A stretch of 17,667 nt of DNA, from the NCBI GenBank assembly GCA_001797935.1, contig MGQT01000120.1, forward strand, positions 7,066 through 24,732, given 5' to 3'. Numbering within the stretch: the stretch's first letter is position 1; each line of letters begins with the position of its first letter. Position numbers and translations under genes: made by a program. The notes under the pieces were generated by a model. That model saw only the letters and a list, made by a program, of their open reading frames with translations, searched no databases and was not told the DNA's origin. The stretch comes from Deltaproteobacteria bacterium RBG_16_54_18. Lineage in GTDB: Bacteria; Desulfobacterota; B13-G15; RBG-16-54-18. Of this stretch, positions 1 to 6,045 are shown in pieces.

Positions 1-1
1 C

Positions 2-868
2 TTCCCCGATATCTATCTCTCCCTCAAAAAGAAGGGACTTCTGATCTCGGTCTTTACCAATGCCACCTTGGTAACCAAGGAGCATATCAAGCTATTCAAG
101 GGGTATCCACCGAGGGATATCGAGGTTTCGGTCTATGGCGTCGAAAGGGAAACCTATGAGGGAGTAACGCGCGCGCCAGGTTCCTTTGCCGCCTTTCGGC
201 AAGGGCTCGATCTTCTGCTTGGAAGCGCGCTGAACGTTCGTCTCAAGGCCATGGCCCTGCGTTCCAATCTCCATGAACAACCGGCTATTGCCCGTTTCTG
301 CAGGGAGCGAACAAAAGACTACTTTCGCTTTGATCCTTTTCTTCATCTGAGATATGACGGCAACGCGACAAGAAATGCCGAAATAAAGGCGGAAAGGCTC
401 TCCCCTGAAGAGATCGTGGTCTTGGAACAGTCAGATCCCGAGCGGTTCCAGGCCCTAAAAAAAGGGTGCGACAAACTCATTGACCCACAATTTTCCCATA
501 CATCATGTAACCACCTCTTTCATTGTGGTGCCGGGAGCGAAAGTTGCAGCCTTAGCTACGACGGCCTTTTTCGTCTCTGTGCCTCCCTCTGGCACCCCGA
601 TTGCGTCTATGACCTGAAACAAGGTACCCTTACCGATGCCTGGCAGGGCCTTACCCCTCAGGTTCGGGCAATGCAATCGGAAAGAAGAGAATTTCTAGAA
701 ACGTGCCGGAGATGCCCATTGATCAACCTCTGTATGTGGTGTCCTGCCCACGCTGCGCTTGAGACCGGGGAAATGGATGCGCCGGTTGACTACTTTTGCC
801 AAGTTGCCCATGCGAGGGCTGATGCCCTTAAGACGGCAAGAGCCCCCATGCTGTCTTTGGATCTTTAG
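2..868 (+). CDS. Radical SAM/SPASM peptide maturase, C-terminal part (5' end outside window)
   Basis: The frame is open from the left edge, so this is the C-terminal 288 residues. The radical SAM CxxxCxxC motif must lie upstream and cannot be checked. Visible are a late barrel segment (LKKKGLLISVFTNATLV, bases about 20-76), a strand with SVYGVERETYEGVT, and a Cys-rich SPASM region. The SPASM part reads CGAGSESCSLSYDG, then CASLWHPDC, then CRRCPLINLCMWC and a final Cys near YFCQVAH, which fits two auxiliary [4Fe-4S] clusters. The family uses S-adenosylmethionine to form carbon-centred radicals on a ribosomal peptide, typically making thioether or C-C crosslinks. Two candidate precursor genes follow 116 bp downstream on the same strand, so I infer that it modifies them. 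A leader-binding PqqD-like domain, if present, is outside the window. Confidence 0.88.
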   Translation, partial: FPDIYLSLKKKGLLISVFTNATLVTKEHIKLFKGYPPRDIEVSVYGVERETYEGVTRAPGSFAAFRQGLDLLLGSALNVRLKAMALRSNLHEQPAIARFCRERTKDYFRFDPFLHLRYDGNATRNAEIKAERLSPEEIVVLEQSDPERFQALKKGCDKLIDPQFSHTSCNHLFHCGAGSESCSLSYDGLFRLCASLWHPDCVYDLKQGTLTDAWQGLTPQVRAMQSERREFLETCRRCPLINLCMWCPAHAALETGEMDAPVDYFCQVAHARADALKTARAPMLSLDL

Positions 869-876
869 CATGGGCT
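841..876 (+). other. Hairpin overlapping the stop codon of the radical SAM gene
   Basis: Bases 841-852 (AGCCCCCATGCT) pair with 867-876 (AGCATGGGCT) over 10 bp with a CC bulge and a 14-nt loop. The stop TAG (866-868) lies at the edge of the right arm. No T-tract follows, so it is not a standard intrinsic terminator. It may protect the 3' end of the message or weakly separate the maturase from the peptide genes. Confidence 0.35.
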
Positions 877-888
877 ATTCCCGATACA

Positions 889-916
889 TTGTGATTCCCT
901 CAAAATATGATATACT
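889..916 (+). promoter_or_regulatory. Predicted sigma-70 promoter for the precursor peptide genes
   Basis: A -35-like TTGTGA (889-894) is followed by a 16-bp spacer and an extended -10, TGA-TATACT (TG at 908-909, TATACT at 911-916). Transcription would start near 923, about 60 nt before the first precursor ATG. This would express the peptides separately from the upstream maturase, as is common when precursor is needed in excess. Based on consensus matching only. Confidence 0.5.
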
Positions 917-984
917 TAGTATTGGTAAATGCTTTGTCTAGATAAGAAATCAACTCATGGGAGCAAGCATGGAGGGCATAAAAG

Positions 985-1149
985 ATGAAAATTAAGATAT
1001 GGACAAAGCCCAAGCTGGTAGTATTATTTAGAGGCAGACCGGAGGAAGCGGTACTGACGATTTGTAAAAGAGTGGGGGTTACGCTGCCGCTTTATGCCAA
1101 TTGTCAGCGAAATCCCGGCCGAAGATGTCGGAATCAGTCTCCTTCCTAG
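985..1149 (+). CDS. Candidate RiPP precursor peptide 1 (54 aa)
   Basis: A 54-residue peptide. GGAGGG (971-976) sits 8 nt before the ATG, a strong ribosome binding site. The N-terminal 28 residues form a Lys/Arg-rich putative leader with W6, TKPKL (7-11), VLF (13-15), EE (20-21) and ICK (26-28). The C-terminal part contains Y37-A-N-C40 and a basic tail with C48 and RRCRNQSPS. There is no signal peptide and no double-Gly cleavage site. The second copy about 240 bp downstream keeps the leader and diverges in the core, the usual pattern of RiPP precursors. Position directly behind a radical SAM/SPASM gene and ahead of a peptide prenyltransferase supports the role. I cannot assign a named precursor family with certainty. 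Confidence 0.78.
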   Translation: MKIKIWTKPKLVVLFRGRPEEAVLTICKRVGVTLPLYANCQRNPGRRCRNQSPS

Positions 1150-1170
1150 ATTTTAATTCCGCGACGAGAG

Positions 1171-1199
1171 CTGTGAAGGAGAATGAGAATCAGTATAAT
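1171..1199 (+). promoter_or_regulatory. Possible promoter between the two precursor genes
   Basis: A perfect TATAAT (1194-1199) lies 17 bp downstream of a poor -35 match, CTGTGA (1171-1176). The predicted start near 1206 leaves only a few bases before the GGAGGG of the second precursor (1210-1215), so the untranslated leader would be very short. It could give the second peptide its own transcript. The weak -35 and AT-rich surroundings limit confidence. Confidence 0.35.
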
Positions 1200-1223
1200 A
1201 TCAAACCACGGAGGGCAAAAAAA

Positions 1224-1391
1224 ATGGAGACCAAACGCTGGACAAAGCCCAAGCTGATCGTGTTGTTTAAGGGGAGAACTGAGGAAACAGTCCTCCAGAT
1301 ATGTAAGTCAAGTAGCAGGGGTGGTCAATATGCTAACAACTGTTATATTGGGGCTTATGGTACCTATTGTTCAACTTCTCAGGTTTCCTAG
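1224..1391 (+). CDS. Candidate RiPP precursor peptide 2 (55 aa), paralogue of peptide 1
   Basis: A 55-residue peptide with GGAGGG (1210-1215) 8 nt before the ATG. I chose this start rather than the upstream in-frame codon at 1101 because of the ribosome binding site and exact leader alignment with peptide 1. The first 28 residues align without gaps: W6, TKPKL 7-11, VLF 13-15, G17-R18, EE 20-21, VL 23-24 and ICK 26-28 are shared. The core differs: it is rich in Gly, Ser and Tyr, with Y36, Y41, Y45, Y48 and Cys at 40 and 49. Cys27 and Cys40 fall at identical positions in both peptides. Tyr, Ser and Thr are plausible prenyl acceptors for the PatF-type enzyme 105 bp downstream, and Cys plausible thioether donors for the radical SAM enzyme. 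Both assignments are inference. Confidence 0.8.
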   Translation: METKRWTKPKLIVLFKGRTEETVLQICKSSSRGGQYANNCYIGAYGTYCSTSQVS

Positions 1392-1495
1392 AATTTTGTG
1401 GCATTAGCAGGGGCTTGAGATAAATCAGCGCTCTTACTCATCAACAAGAACGATTATTTCTTCCGGAGATATCAAGTAAGAGCGATAGTCCCTCC

Positions 1496-2368
1496 ATGAA
1501 TCCATTAATCCAGGTATATAATTTCCACAAGAAAGAGTTTGGGTTAGAAGAGAACATATTTCTTCGACTCTTTAAGACAGTATTATCTACACCTCTTTGT
1601 TCCATATTGGAATGTTCCGTCAGACTCTCCCCTGAAGGCATCCATGCGGCGAGATTCAGATTAGGGTACGGACAACAAGATATCCAAAACGGTCTTCATG
1701 CAATCCGTGATTTATTGCACAAAATCGCAGGCTGTAAAGGCGTATCTTTGAACCAGGACATTCTAAATCAAATTGTCAACAACGATCTTGATGTATCAAG
1801 AACTATGTTTCTTGGTGTAGGTCTGGATAATAAAACGAACATCAATGATTCGAAGGTCAAGTGTTATCTCCTTCTCGGAGGATACCCTGAGAAGGTGAAT
1901 CAGGTCATCTCCCTACATCCTCATCTCGAGGGCATCCGCGATTACCTGATCCATGAGGAATTTACCTTTGGGATTGATATGTATTTCGACGGGAGAACCA
2001 GCGTAGAGATATATCCCTACCTGGATCGCCAGGACCTCAATAATGCTGCGCTCATGACCAAACTCAACCTTCGAGATACTATACTGAGATTGAGTGAGGA
2101 GTGTAATATATTGCACATCTCCTTTGAGGGGGACGGAAGGCGTGTATTGCACTTCTTCAATTTACAAAGCCCTGCCAGATTTGTCCGCCTTCTGGACAAC
2201 CGCCAACTTAGCCTAGCCTTCAGCTCTGTCCAAACTTTGCATTATATCTTGAGCCGGCCAAACAAGAAATTCTTTGTCTCTGCTAACTTTTGCCTTATAG
2301 AAAATGAAATAATCTCAAATGACATACAGAATATTGGCCTGCAATACGGCTTATCATTTAGGGCCTAG
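1496..2368 (+). CDS. PatF/LynF-family (cyanobactin-type) peptide prenyltransferase
   Basis: 290 aa, the usual length for the PatF/TruF/LynF/PagF family of ABBA-fold enzymes that transfer a prenyl group (typically dimethylallyl) to residues of ribosomal peptides. From memory of that family the matching blocks are: ILECSVRL...AARFRLGYG (37-59), where E39 lies at the expected catalytic Glu strand and R54 may bind diphosphate; FLGVGLDNKTN followed by KVKCYLLLGGYPEK (105-133), matching the family's GID..TN..K....YPEK block; GIDMYFDGRTSVEIYPYL (159-176), matching GFDFYFNGKSEIEIYAE; and a C-terminal QNIGLQYGLSF. The only ATG fitting the alignment is at 1496, and its ribosome binding site is poor. 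Known members are overwhelmingly cyanobacterial, so occurrence here suggests transfer. AT-rich codon use supports that. The prenyl chain length and acceptor residue cannot be read from the sequence. Confidence 0.85.
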   Translation: MNPLIQVYNFHKKEFGLEENIFLRLFKTVLSTPLCSILECSVRLSPEGIHAARFRLGYGQQDIQNGLHAIRDLLHKIAGCKGVSLNQDILNQIVNNDLDVSRTMFLGVGLDNKTNINDSKVKCYLLLGGYPEKVNQVISLHPHLEGIRDYLIHEEFTFGIDMYFDGRTSVEIYPYLDRQDLNNAALMTKLNLRDTILRLSEECNILHISFEGDGRRVLHFFNLQSPARFVRLLDNRQLSLAFSSVQTLHYILSRPNKKFFVSANFCLIENEIISNDIQNIGLQYGLSFRA

Positions 2369-2479
2369 AAAGTCCATTAAAGATCTTCTCGGGAATATCC
2401 ATAGAAGAGCGGCCTAAGCTAAGAGCAATAAGATACTGCTATATCAACGTTAAAAGCTAATTTTAATCTCCAGAAAACA

Positions 2480-3625
2480 ATGAGAATTATGGGTAGTTCT
2501 CGAGATCCAGAATATGACGTCATTATAGTCGGCTCCGGTCCAGCTGGCATCTCGACAGCAATTCACCTGACGCAGCTTATCCCATCAATAAAAAATCGAG
2601 TGATTGTACTAGAAAAAGAAACCCATCCCAGAAAGAAGATCTGCGGGGGTGGAGTAGGTGCATACACCGATTATTGGTTGCAGCGCCTTGGCATCAAGAT
2701 GTCAATAAAATCCACGACAATTCAACGAACACGCATTGTTCTCGATCATGATGGCCATGTGGATTATTGCTTTGATGTGGGTGAATTGCGGACGGTCATA
2801 CGCGAAGAATTTGATGAGGCGTTACTTCGCACAGCACGTGATCTCGGCATTAAAGTTATAGAAAACCAGCCGGTAACCTCCTTTTTTTACCGAGGTGAAG
2901 CAGCCGTTGTACAAACGCCTAAACGAAACTTTACTACCCGTATCCTGGTAGGTGCGGATGGTGTTCAAAGCATCATACGCAGAAAGCTGTATAAAAACCC
3001 TGGTCAACGGAGTCCAAGGAACACGTGTAGTACGCTACGTTTTATGACGCGTGCTGATAGCCTCTACTTTTCTGATCAGAGAGAACAGGAAGCTATCATT
3101 GATTTCTCTTGTACATTCCGTCATAGAATTCGTGGCTATGCCTGGTCCTTTCCGGTGTCAATCGGAGGACAAGCGTGTCTTAACACGGGCGTAGGTGGTT
3201 TTTCCACCTCTCAAAAGGACGGCCCTCTCCTGAGAAAAATACTTGTAGAGTTTTTGGCAGCGCGTGGTATTTCACTCAATGAGGGAAAGGTTGAAGGATG
3301 GCCGATCCGCTGGTTTCATCCTGACTCTATATTCTCGGCCGATAGGGTACTTCTTGTCGGTGATGCCGCGGGGGTCGATCCCCTGTGGGGTGAAGGGATT
3401 GCATTCAGCTTAGGGTACGGACACGTAGCAGCCAACGCCATAGTGCACGCGTTCGTGAGCGAGGATTTTTCTTTTACCACATACAAAGACCGATTGGTGG
3501 GACATGAGATTGGGCAAGAGCTGATGAATCGTTTGCAATGGGCCGACAAATTATATCGATCACATAATACCGCAGACGTAAAGGATATTCTATTGTCCCT
3601 CATCCTGCCTAGACGGAACGGATAA
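2480..3625 (+). CDS. FAD-dependent oxidoreductase of the geranylgeranyl reductase family
   Basis: 381 aa, typical for the family. An N-terminal Rossmann dinucleotide fold carries GSGPAG (18-23) and an acidic ribose-binding E45. Next come the PRKKICGGGVG motif (50-60) characteristic of geranylgeranyl-reductase-like flavoproteins, a central ILVGADGVQSIIRRKL, and the second FAD motif VGDAAGVDPLWGEGIAF (about 293-309). Known members saturate double bonds of isoprenoid chains on chlorophyll precursors or archaeal lipids. Related group members include halogenases and hydroxylases. Translation could also begin at the ATG at 2489. The gene lies 111 bp after the peptide prenyltransferase on the same strand, so I infer that it acts on the prenyl group or its donor. 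Oxidation elsewhere on the peptide is the main alternative. Confidence 0.82.
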   Translation: MRIMGSSRDPEYDVIIVGSGPAGISTAIHLTQLIPSIKNRVIVLEKETHPRKKICGGGVGAYTDYWLQRLGIKMSIKSTTIQRTRIVLDHDGHVDYCFDVGELRTVIREEFDEALLRTARDLGIKVIENQPVTSFFYRGEAAVVQTPKRNFTTRILVGADGVQSIIRRKLYKNPGQRSPRNTCSTLRFMTRADSLYFSDQREQEAIIDFSCTFRHRIRGYAWSFPVSIGGQACLNTGVGGFSTSQKDGPLLRKILVEFLAARGISLNEGKVEGWPIRWFHPDSIFSADRVLLVGDAAGVDPLWGEGIAFSLGYGHVAANAIVHAFVSEDFSFTTYKDRLVGHEIGQELMNRLQWADKLYRSHNTADVKDILLSLILPRRNG

Positions 3626-3712
3626 GCACTATAGAAAAACTTGCGTCACAAGATCATTTCTTCTGGTTCAAAACCGTCTCATATCATGCTGCATGAGCCG
3701 CCATCTCATAAT

Positions 3713-4876
3713 CTAAAATCTACTAAATTCCGTGCACCGGGGGCAGACGGGAAAATAGCGCCGCTCCCTGAGCAGACGGCGGAACTGCACGGCCCGCTTG
3801 CCATTCCATATGTCCTGGAAAGAGGCATCGTGGAGATTCCCCATCGAATACCCGAGGCTCAGGCAGGGTTTAACCCCCCCATCCGGCAGCACATACGCCA
3901 CCATCCAAGGGCTCATACAACGCCGCTTATACGAAGAGGGGAGAAACGAAAAAGAACCATAGTAAGCCCTGATCTCCTCGTCGGAAAAATTGGGATAGAA
4001 GAAGGCCGACACCGCGCCTTTTTCCCCTTCTATCATACGTTTCTGCTCGATGATCCGTTCCGGATCTATACGGGGTAGCTCATCCCTGATAAAGCCGGCC
4101 CAATCAGGTGATCCAAAGGCAAGGGCCGCCTGTGTAACCTGTTCGGTCTCATCAAAGGCGCCCTTATCAACAAAGATGAGATGGTGAAAGGTAATGGTAT
4201 TTGCCTTGAACCTCGCCGCCTGCCGCACGATCTCCTGCAGCATCGCCTGGTTCTCCTCCCAGATGACGGTATTGACGTTTACCAATGGTTTCTTTCGCCC
4301 ATATTTCTTTTTTACCCGTGCAAGGTGCTGGAAGCCCTCCAAGGCCCTGCGGAAAACCCCTTTTCCTCCCCTGATCCTATCGTGTACCTCTGCCGGGCCG
4401 TCCAGAGAAAAGATGATCTCGTCAATGCCCAATTTCACCGCGTCTTCAGCCCTCTTCTTGAGTAGGATGCCGTTGGTGATCATATTGCACCTGAGCCCGG
4501 CCCCCTTGACCAGCCCGACCACCTCTGCCCATTGGGGATGGATCAGGGGCTCACCGCCAAAAAGGGTAATAGTAGGGTGAAAGCCCTTTACCTGCTCAAT
4601 GAGCTTCTCGATAAGGGGAATATCCAGATATGCCCTCGTAATTGAAGGGGGCAAATTTTTTAAACTCCCCCGTTCCCCCCATTGCCCGCACATCCGGCAA
4701 TGCAGATTGCATTGATGGGTGAGGAGGAGCGAGATGGTCTCAGGGGGCGCGCTCCTGCCGCGGAGCAGGCGGTAGCTGAGCATGGACAAAAGACGCATCC
4801 GGGCCGCATGCACGGCATAGGCAGGTTGTTGTGAAGCCTTGGCAATGAGCCGCTTGATATTTTTTAGCGGTATCAT
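3713..4876 (-). CDS. Radical SAM protein with SPASM-like C-terminus
   Basis: 387 aa. The radical SAM [4Fe-4S] motif is CNLHCRMC (C56, C60, C63), followed by FGGEPLIHP (106-114), MITNG (132-136) and IIFSLDGPAEVHDRIRG. The C-terminus has Cys at about 320 and 338 (CMSPWMVAYVLPDGGVKPC) and a closing CPRC (378-381), an arrangement like a SPASM or twitch auxiliary cluster domain. A basic N-terminal extension of about 45 residues precedes the barrel. The substrate is unknown. Relatives include peptide maturases and enzymes acting on lipids or cofactors. It converges on the RiPP-like cluster from the opposite strand with an 87-bp gap, so membership in that pathway is possible but not shown. The ATG used has no ribosome binding site (see the promoter at 4884-4912). 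Confidence 0.85.
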   Translation of the reverse strand: MIPLKNIKRLIAKASQQPAYAVHAARMRLLSMLSYRLLRGRSAPPETISLLLTHQCNLHCRMCGQWGERGSLKNLPPSITRAYLDIPLIEKLIEQVKGFHPTITLFGGEPLIHPQWAEVVGLVKGAGLRCNMITNGILLKKRAEDAVKLGIDEIIFSLDGPAEVHDRIRGGKGVFRRALEGFQHLARVKKKYGRKKPLVNVNTVIWEENQAMLQEIVRQAARFKANTITFHHLIFVDKGAFDETEQVTQAALAFGSPDWAGFIRDELPRIDPERIIEQKRMIEGEKGAVSAFFYPNFSDEEIRAYYGSFSFLPSSYKRRCMSPWMVAYVLPDGGVKPCLSLGYSMGNLHDASFQDIWNGKRAVQFRRLLRERRYFPVCPRCTEFSRF

Positions 4877-4883
4877 ATACGAA

Positions 4884-4912
4884 ATTATACTTTTATCTGT
4901 TCAATACGTCAA
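4884..4912 (-). promoter_or_regulatory. Strong predicted sigma-70 promoter of the minus-strand radical SAM gene
   Basis: On the minus strand TTGACG (4912-4907) is separated by exactly 17 bp from a perfect TATAAT (4889-4884). The predicted transcription start near 4877 abuts the ATG at 4876-4874, so the mRNA would be leaderless or begin at an internal start. I see no good ribosome binding site before M27, the next candidate start. Confidence 0.65.
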
Positions 4913-5030
4913 ATTTTTTAAAATATTTCTAGCTTCGTACCGTTAATTGAGCAATTTTTTCCCCATTGCACGCGCCAATCTGCTATAACGTACACTACCC
5001 CGTGAAGGGCGGGAAAAATACTCTGAATCC

Positions 5031-5155
5031 CCCTCTCCCGCTTGCGGGAGAGGGTTGGTCCCGCACCGTTTTGCATAAATCGGAGAATACGGGATGCCGC
5101 AGGGCGGCAGGTGAGGGTGGATGTGGATATGCCCCGGATGGTTTCCCCCTCACCT
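5031..5155. repeat. REP-like multi-hairpin intergenic element upstream of engB
   Basis: Three nested palindromes lie in the 357-bp gap between the radical SAM gene and engB. They are an 11-bp perfect hairpin with a TT loop (5031-5041 with 5044-5054), GCCGC/GCGGC with an AGG loop (5096-5100 with 5104-5108), and a 9-bp pair AGGTGAGGG/CCCTCACCT (5109-5117 with 5147-5155). Pyrimidine-rich CCCTCTCCC-type blocks at both ends resemble dispersed extragenic palindromic repeats of Proteobacteria. Only one copy lies in this window, so the repeat status is inferred from its look. Confidence 0.5.
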
Positions 5156-5233
5156 TCATCCTCTCCCCCCCCACGCCACAAAAAACGGCGGGATCTTTGA
5201 TAGGGGAGAGGAAGGAAATTTATTTTCTGAACC

Positions 5234-5848
5234 ATGAAGATCACAAGCGCGGAATTCATCACCAGTGTCTATCCCCAGGGAAAATATCCCGCCGGCAATT
5301 ATCCCGAGGTGGCCTTTGCCGGCCGGTCCAATGTGGGTAAATCTTCACTGATCAATACGCTGGTAAACCGCAAGGGATTGGCCAAGACCAGCGCCTCTCC
5401 CGGCAAGACACAATCGATAAATTTTTATTTGATAAATCAGGTCGTGTACTTCGTCGACCTGCCCGGTTATGGGTATGCAAAGGTTCCGCACCAGGTACAG
5501 AGGCAATGGAGCCCGTTAATTGAAGAGTATTGCCGCACGAGAAAAAAACTTTGTGGGGTCATCGTGATCCTCGATGCCCGCATCCCCCCTACCCCCCTTG
5601 ATCGTGCCCTCATTCAGTGGCTTGCCGATCTCTCTCTCCCCACGTTCATCGTTATGACCAAAGTGGACAAGATCTCGAAAAATAAGTCGGCCCAAGCCCG
5701 GCGCCGGATTGCAGAGGCCCTTGCCATCTCCCCGGAAGAGATCTGCCCCTTCTCCGCTCACACCGGCGCGGGGAAAAAGGAGCTTTGGCAGAAGATTATG
5801 CACCTCCCTGGTGTAAGTCATAATAGCAAAAGAGCCGAGCCTCATTAA
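5234..5848 (+). CDS. engB: Ribosome biogenesis GTPase EngB (YihA/YsxC)
   Basis: 204 aa, normal length for this essential TRAFAC-class GTPase, which helps assemble the large ribosomal subunit. The motifs are G1 GRSNVGKS (30-37), G2 region SPGKTQ (55-60), G3 DLPGYG (75-80, a signature of EngB), G4 TKVDK (142-146) and G5 SAHTGAG (174-180). The nearest purine-rich block, AGGAAGG at 5209-5215, is about 18 nt before the ATG, which is unusually far. It sits alone between a repeat-rich gap and the nfn operon. Confidence 0.97.
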   Translation: MKITSAEFITSVYPQGKYPAGNYPEVAFAGRSNVGKSSLINTLVNRKGLAKTSASPGKTQSINFYLINQVVYFVDLPGYGYAKVPHQVQRQWSPLIEEYCRTRKKLCGVIVILDARIPPTPLDRALIQWLADLSLPTFIVMTKVDKISKNKSAQARRRIAEALAISPEEICPFSAHTGAGKKELWQKIMHLPGVSHNSKRAEPH

Positions 5849-5980
5849 TTTTTAGACTAGAGTAATGTGCGCATCATTCTTGATATGAGCCCTAATACGC
5901 AAAAAATACAGTCCCTTAGTTTACGTTATATTGTTTCACCCCCTACCATAAGCAATGGATCTTATCGATAACTTTAAACC

Positions 5981-6007
5981 TTGACATCGACGACATCTTG
6001 TGATAAA
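5981..6007 (+). promoter_or_regulatory. Predicted promoter of nfnAB
   Basis: A perfect -35 TTGACA (5981-5986) lies 15 bp before an extended -10-like TGT-GATAAA (TG at 5999-6000, GATAAA 6002-6007). Transcription would begin near 6013, downstream of the ATG at 6007. This supports the TTG at 6046 as the real start of nfnA. The spacer is shorter than the optimal 17 bp. Confidence 0.42.
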
Positions 6008-6045
6008 TGACACAAAGTAACTACCGTCCAAAAGGAGGAAGGCAC

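Noticed and set aside
759..941. A 60-aa open frame overlapping the maturase end, considered as a third precursor.
   Set aside because: It has no leader similarity to the two peptides and no ribosome binding site, and most of it lies inside the maturase gene in another frame.
3641..4078. A 145-aa plus-strand open frame downstream of the flavoprotein, considered as a further cluster gene.
   Set aside because: It lies antisense to the well-supported radical SAM gene and carries no recognisable motif.
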